Shown here: positions 60,602 to 64,000 of the stretch, in pieces | Position numbering within the stretch: position 1 is the stretch's first letter | Layout: each line of letters opens with the position of its first letter | Assembly (NCBI GenBank): GCA_942492055.1 | Contig: CALODP010000001.1 | Location: 124,001-188,000, forward strand | From: CALODP01 sp942492055 | GTDB taxonomy: Bacteria; Bacteroidota; Ignavibacteria; Ignavibacteriales; Melioribacteraceae | DNA: 64,000 nt | Reading direction: 5' to 3' | Position numbers and translations under genes: made by a program | The notes under the pieces: generated by a model | The model's input: only the letters and a program-made list of their open reading frames with translations | Databases searched by the model: none | Told to the model about the DNA's origin: nothing

Positions 60602-61906
60602 CTATTTAATAATATGTTTTATCAACTTATTCGGCAGAACCTTTTCTTCTGTTACATCAAACAAATCGATGAATTTTGACTCAAATTCTTCTATTTTTTC
60701 CTTTTTATCGGAATATAACTCAGCAACAACATCCCCTTTCGAAACGAGATCACCTGTTTTTTTCTTGAAAATCACTCCCGCTTTCGGATCGATAATGTCT
60801 TCTTTTGTTAAACGACCGGCACCAAGTTCCAAAGCGGCCATTCCGACTCCGTAATTGTCTATTCCGGAAATATAACCATCGTAGGTTGATTTAACCTCAA
60901 CACAATATTCCGATTTTGGATATTTATCCGGATTTTTCAGATACTTAACATCTCCACCTTGCATTTCAGCTAGTTTCATGAATATTTCCAGAGCTTTACC
61001 GTTTTTGATCATCTCTTTCGAAATCTCAATTCCCTCTTCAATCGATTCCGCTTTACCACCCAAATAGATCATTGCGCCGGACAAAGTGAAAGAGACTTCA
61101 TTTAAGTCAGGAACATCTTCTCCCCGCAAAACATTCACCGACTCCAAAACTTCAAACCAATTCCCGACATAATTCCCGAGAGGCTGGCTCATATCGGTAA
61201 TAAACCCGATTACCTTCTTATCGAAGGATTTTGCGGTATTTATCAACGATTCGGCTAATCTCAGAGAGTCTTCTTCCGTTTTCATGAAAGCGCCGTTTCC
61301 GGTTTTTATATCCAAAACCAATCCGTCTATTCCTTCGGCTAGCTTTTTACTCATTATGCTTCCTGTAATCAGCGGAATAGACTCAACAGTGGCTGTAACA
61401 TCCCTTAAAGCGTAAATCAACTTGTCCGCCGGGGCGATATCGGTTGTTTGCCCGATCAGAACAGCCCCACACTCATTGAGAACAGATTTATACTCATTAA
61501 GATTCAAATCGGTACGAAATCCCGGAATTGCCTCCAGTTTATCAAGCGTTCCTCCGGTATGGCCGAGTCCTCTGCCGGAAATCATCGGGACTTTTACTCC
61601 CGCCGCAGCGCAAATAGGAGCTAAAATCAAGGAGGTCTTATCCCCTACTCCCCCGGTAGAATGTTTATCTATCTTTGCCCCCGGAATCTCGGAAAGATCT
61701 ATTACAATTCCGGAATGCAACATTGCATTCGTAAGAAAACTTGTCTCTTCGGTATCCATTCCTTTCAAATAAGCGGCCATCAAAAAAGCCGAGAACTGAT
61801 AATCGGGAATCTTTTTTTCAGTATAACTATCGACTAAAAAGGAAATTTCATCGCGGGAAAGCTTCTTTCCGTCCCTCTTTTTCTTAATAATTTCTACTGT
61901 ATTCAT
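60602..61906 (-). CDS. deoA: Thymidine (pyrimidine-nucleoside) phosphorylase
   Basis: 434 aa, family length. The phosphate loop KIDKHSTGGVGDKTSLILAPICAA (from about 80), SGRGLGHTGGTLDKLEAIPGF (from about 115; thymidine-binding region) and VLDIKTGNGAFMKT (about 197-210) mark the family. It converts thymidine plus phosphate to thymine and 2-deoxyribose-1-phosphate. Pyrimidine-nucleoside phosphorylase (pdp) is an alternative name that sequence alone cannot separate. Start GAGAGGA-ATG. Confidence 0.93.
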   Translation of the reverse strand: MNTVEIIKKKRDGKKLSRDEISFLVDSYTEKKIPDYQFSAFLMAAYLKGMDTEETSFLTNAMLHSGIVIDLSEIPGAKIDKHSTGGVGDKTSLILAPICAAAGVKVPMISGRGLGHTGGTLDKLEAIPGFRTDLNLNEYKSVLNECGAVLIGQTTDIAPADKLIYALRDVTATVESIPLITGSIMSKKLAEGIDGLVLDIKTGNGAFMKTEEDSLRLAESLINTAKSFDKKVIGFITDMSQPLGNYVGNWFEVLESVNVLRGEDVPDLNEVSFTLSGAMIYLGGKAESIEEGIEISKEMIKNGKALEIFMKLAEMQGGDVKYLKNPDKYPKSEYCVEVKSTYDGYISGIDNYGVGMAALELGAGRLTKEDIIDPKAGVIFKKKTGDLVSKGDVVAELYSDKKEKIEEFESKFIDLFDVTEEKVLPNKLIKHIIK

Positions 61907-62060
61907 CGTCCTCTCAAAATAATTATTAAAGCTTTTGTTTGCTATTAGTTACAAACATTATAAATTCGGGAATAACATATATTCATTATATTGAATTTAT
62001 TGACCAATTTCGATATTATTAAATAAGTAATACATGTTAAATCTTACAAAAGAGGAAAAT

Positions 62061-63311
62061 ATGTTTGATCCGAACTACAAGTTCACCTGCGTGGACAGAT
62101 TTCTAAAATATGTAAAATACGACACACAATCGGACGAAGAGTCTACAACCTTCCCAAGCGATCCGAAACAATTGGAACTTTCGAAAGATCTCGTAACGGA
62201 ATTGAAAGAGATCGGGCTCGAAGACGCTCACATGGACGAAAACGGCTATGTAATAGCAACTTTGCCATCGAATACCGACAAAGAAGTTCCTACAATCGGT
62301 TTCATTGCGCACGTAGATACTTCTCCTGCAGTTTCCGGAAAGGATATTAACCCGGTAATTCACAAAAATTATCAGGGTGGAGATATTGTTCTTCCTAAGG
62401 ATCCTACGAAAGTGATAACCGCGGCCGCCAATCCTGAATTGAAGGATATGATTGGCTTCGATATCATCACAACAGACGGTACTACCCTTCTTGGCGCCGA
62501 CGATAAAGCGGGTATTGCCGAAATTATGGACGCAATAAACTATTTGGTTAAGCATCCCGAAATAAAGCATGGGGATATCAAAGTCGGTTTTACTCCTGAC
62601 GAGGAAGTAGGAAGAGGAACCGAGAAATTCGACGTTGAAGCTTTCGGCGCTAAATACGCTTATACAATTGACGGCTCTACACGGGGTGAAGTAGAAACAG
62701 AAACCTTCAGCGCAGATGCCGTAAACATCGTTTTTGACGGAATCAATGTTCATCCGGGATACGCGAAAGGTAAAATGGTTAATTCTATCAAGGTTGCTTC
62801 CCGCTTCATGGAAAAATTGCCGAAAAACCATTTATCCCCAGAAACAACAGAAGGACGCGAAGGCTACGTACATTGCGTATCTTTCAACGGGAACGAAGAA
62901 AAGACAGTTTGCAAATTTATCATAAGAGATTTCGTAGCTGAAAAGCTGAAAGAATTCGAAGAGATATTAAAAGAGCTTTGCGAAAACGCGGTTGCCGAAT
63001 TCCCCGGAGCCACATACGAATTCGAAGTGATTGAGCAATACAGAAACATGAAATATATGCTGAACGAGCATCCTATGGTTGAAGAAATTGCTTTGGAAGC
63101 TTTGAAAAGATTGGATATTACTCCAATTCAATCGGCAATCAGAGGTGGAACAGACGGTTCAAGATTGAGTTATATGGGTCTTCCGACTCCAAACTTGTTC
63201 GCCGGCGGACACAACTTCCACGGTTTAACTGAGTATGTAGCAATTCAGGATATGGAAGCCGCAACAAAGATGATTGTAACTATTGCCCAGGTTTGGGAAG
63301 AAAAAGCATAA
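62061..63311 (+). CDS. pepT: Peptidase T (tripeptide aminopeptidase), M20B
   Basis: AGAGGAAA precedes the ATG at 62061, so this start is preferred over one at 62034, which has no ribosome site. 416 aa. Metal ligands in order: IGFIAHVDTSP (His/Asp), LGADDKAGIAEIM (Asp bridging), DEEVGRGTE (catalytic Glu then Glu), YTIDGSTRGEVETETF (Asp) and NLFAGGHNFHGLTEYV (His). Two zinc ions should be bound as in PepT, which trims the N-terminal residue from tripeptides in the cytoplasm. Confidence 0.95.
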   Translation: MFDPNYKFTCVDRFLKYVKYDTQSDEESTTFPSDPKQLELSKDLVTELKEIGLEDAHMDENGYVIATLPSNTDKEVPTIGFIAHVDTSPAVSGKDINPVIHKNYQGGDIVLPKDPTKVITAAANPELKDMIGFDIITTDGTTLLGADDKAGIAEIMDAINYLVKHPEIKHGDIKVGFTPDEEVGRGTEKFDVEAFGAKYAYTIDGSTRGEVETETFSADAVNIVFDGINVHPGYAKGKMVNSIKVASRFMEKLPKNHLSPETTEGREGYVHCVSFNGNEEKTVCKFIIRDFVAEKLKEFEEILKELCENAVAEFPGATYEFEVIEQYRNMKYMLNEHPMVEEIALEALKRLDITPIQSAIRGGTDGSRLSYMGLPTPNLFAGGHNFHGLTEYVAIQDMEAATKMIVTIAQVWEEKA

Positions 63312-63321
63312 ATCTTTTTTA

Positions 63322-63352
63322 GTGTCTCCGATTCATTTCGGAGGCACATTTC
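63322..63352 (+). terminator. Terminator of pepT
   Basis: GTGTCTCCGA (63322-63331) pairs with TCGGAGGCAC (63338-63347), 6-nt loop, then ATTTCTTC. One G-T pair. Confidence 0.7.
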
Positions 63353-63380
63353 TTCTTTCAAAGTCATATCTAATTACTGC

Positions 63381-63560
63381 AAATCCTCATTTTTAGGGTT
63401 ACATGCCTCAAAGTTCCGTTTCATAATCTTGGAATAGAGTTGTAATGTTTTGATTTAATGATTCCTTGTTTCGAATTAGCAGAACCATCTAACGATTTTG
63501 TATAGCGTTGCCTTAAAATAGTCATGCAAGATTTCGATTTTGCGATGCAAAGACACAAAC
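63381..63560. repeat. 21-bp-period repeat block, second locus
   Basis: Divides into about nine 21-bp units (for example GCAAGATTTCGATTTTGCGA-T, GCGTTGCCTTAAAATAGTCA-T, ACCATCTAACGATTTTGTAT-A). They match, unit by unit in the same order, the unexpanded start of the satellite at 39190-39390 (there GCCATGTAACGATTTTGAAG-T, GCAATGCTTTAAAATATGCG-T and so on). The next bases, GCACCTCTGGTGGTTAAGG, resemble those after the 39-kb array (GGCACCTCCGGCGCTGTTTT). Here the final 42-bp expansion is missing. Confidence 0.75.
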
Positions 63561-63807
63561 ATAACGCACCTCTGGTGGTTAAGGAGAGACTACAAAAAAA
63601 GTCTGTAAATGACTTATAAGAACTGTCTAATTCTGTCTTGCAATTTCAGTAAGAGATCTGTTCCTAGCAGAAACTTTTGAAATTAATTATCATCTCTTTA
63701 TTGTTTCTCATTCCCTGCCATAATTATTTTAGTTCATAAAGGACTCTAAAATACTTTATTAGATAAAGAATAATTCTCCCAAATGTTGTGCTTGGCTTGA
63801 AGGACAG

Positions 63808-63881
63808 AAACTCTTTACGGTGTAAAGTTTATTGCATTAAGATAGCGGAACTTTTCGAACGTTTTATGCGATAAAGAGTTT
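63808..63881. other. Long-range inverted repeat upstream of the last gene
   Basis: AAACTCTTTA (63808-63817) is mirrored by TAAAGAGTTT (63872-63881); within the 54-bp gap TATTGCATTAA and TTTTATGCGATA are also roughly complementary. Together they could fold into a long, imperfect stem about 100 bp before the ATG at 63984. It may be a leader structure or a protein site; I cannot name it. Confidence 0.35.
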
Positions 63882-63983
63882 ATAACAGAGAGTAGTAAGA
63901 AAAATTAATATGGTTTGGGAATTTTTGAATAGAAAAAACCCTTATCATATTTTATATTCAGTAAAAGTGAAATCAGGGGGCAG

Positions 63984-64000
63984 TATGCAGGGAAGCGAGA
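63984..64000 (+). CDS. Probable start of an uncharacterised gene cut by the window end
   Basis: AGGGGGC lies a few bases before an ATG at 63984, then CAG GGA AGC GAG (M-Q-G-S-E). Only five codons are in view, so the product is unknown and the call rests on the ribosome site alone. Confidence 0.35.

Overview
The window looks like chromosomal DNA of an AT-rich, Gram-negative, motile bacterium of the Fibrobacteres-Chlorobi-Bacteroidetes (FCB) superphylum, probably outside the classical Bacteroidia (an Ignavibacteria-, Cloacimonadota- or Delongbacteria-like lineage; the sequence alone does not settle which). The reasons: eight secreted proteins end in a type-A 'Por' (type IX) secretion sorting domain with the YPNPFNPSTTI signature; lipoboxes and outer-membrane barrel proteins are common; one promoter fits the Bacteroidetes-type TTG/TAnnTTTG pattern. 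A superoxide reductase and two methyl-accepting chemotaxis proteins suggest an anaerobic or microaerobic, chemotactic cell. No rRNA, tRNA, CRISPR array, insertion sequence or prophage was seen.

Layout. 0-8.7 kb: end of an M3 peptidase, a subtilase with a degenerate second subtilase-like domain, a MarR/MATE efflux operon with a readable operator, an alkaline phosphatase lipoprotein, a CPBP membrane protease and a first trmB. 8.7-17.8 kb: SulP transporter, YgjP-like metalloprotease, HU-like/DUF4469 protein, a 22-bp minisatellite, serine hydrolase, Qnr-like pentapeptide protein, membrane adenylate cyclase and a DDAH-like hydrolase, with three copies of a short hairpin repeat. 18-30 kb: a lipoprotein plus outer-membrane protein pair, an M1-like peptidase lipoprotein, a second divergent trmB, a secreted two-gene unit next to a PhoB/PhoR-like two-component system, and a large chemoreceptor.

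30-46.5 kb is the most distinctive part. Five tandem paralogues of an uncharacterised secreted family (about 560-580 aa, calcium-loop-like motifs) carry nearly identical sorting domains that appear to recombine. They are followed by a 21-bp-period satellite, and then by a tight operon of three secreted von Willebrand A proteins, one with a destroyed metal site.

46.6-53.8 kb is a mixed set: LysE exporter, a second chemoreceptor, MarC, GNAT, superoxide reductase, a lipoprotein, DinB and a stand-alone SIR2-like protein. 53.9-63.3 kb is housekeeping: murQ-rsmG-mnmG-mnmE, a DUF1761 protein, a prohibitin-like protein, thymidine phosphorylase and peptidase T. Five near-consensus parS sites (ParB binding) cluster at 57.4-59.2 kb around mnmG/mnmE, so this end is probably close to the replication origin, although parA, parB and DnaA boxes are not in view.

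How the parts work together: the sorting-domain proteins and lipoproteins point to heavy investment in cell-surface and secreted functions. The sensors (two chemoreceptors, one two-component system, one cyclase) are interspersed with them. The most novel elements are the recombining five-gene secreted array, the 21-bp satellite family that recurs at 63.4 kb with its units in the same order, and the VWA trio.
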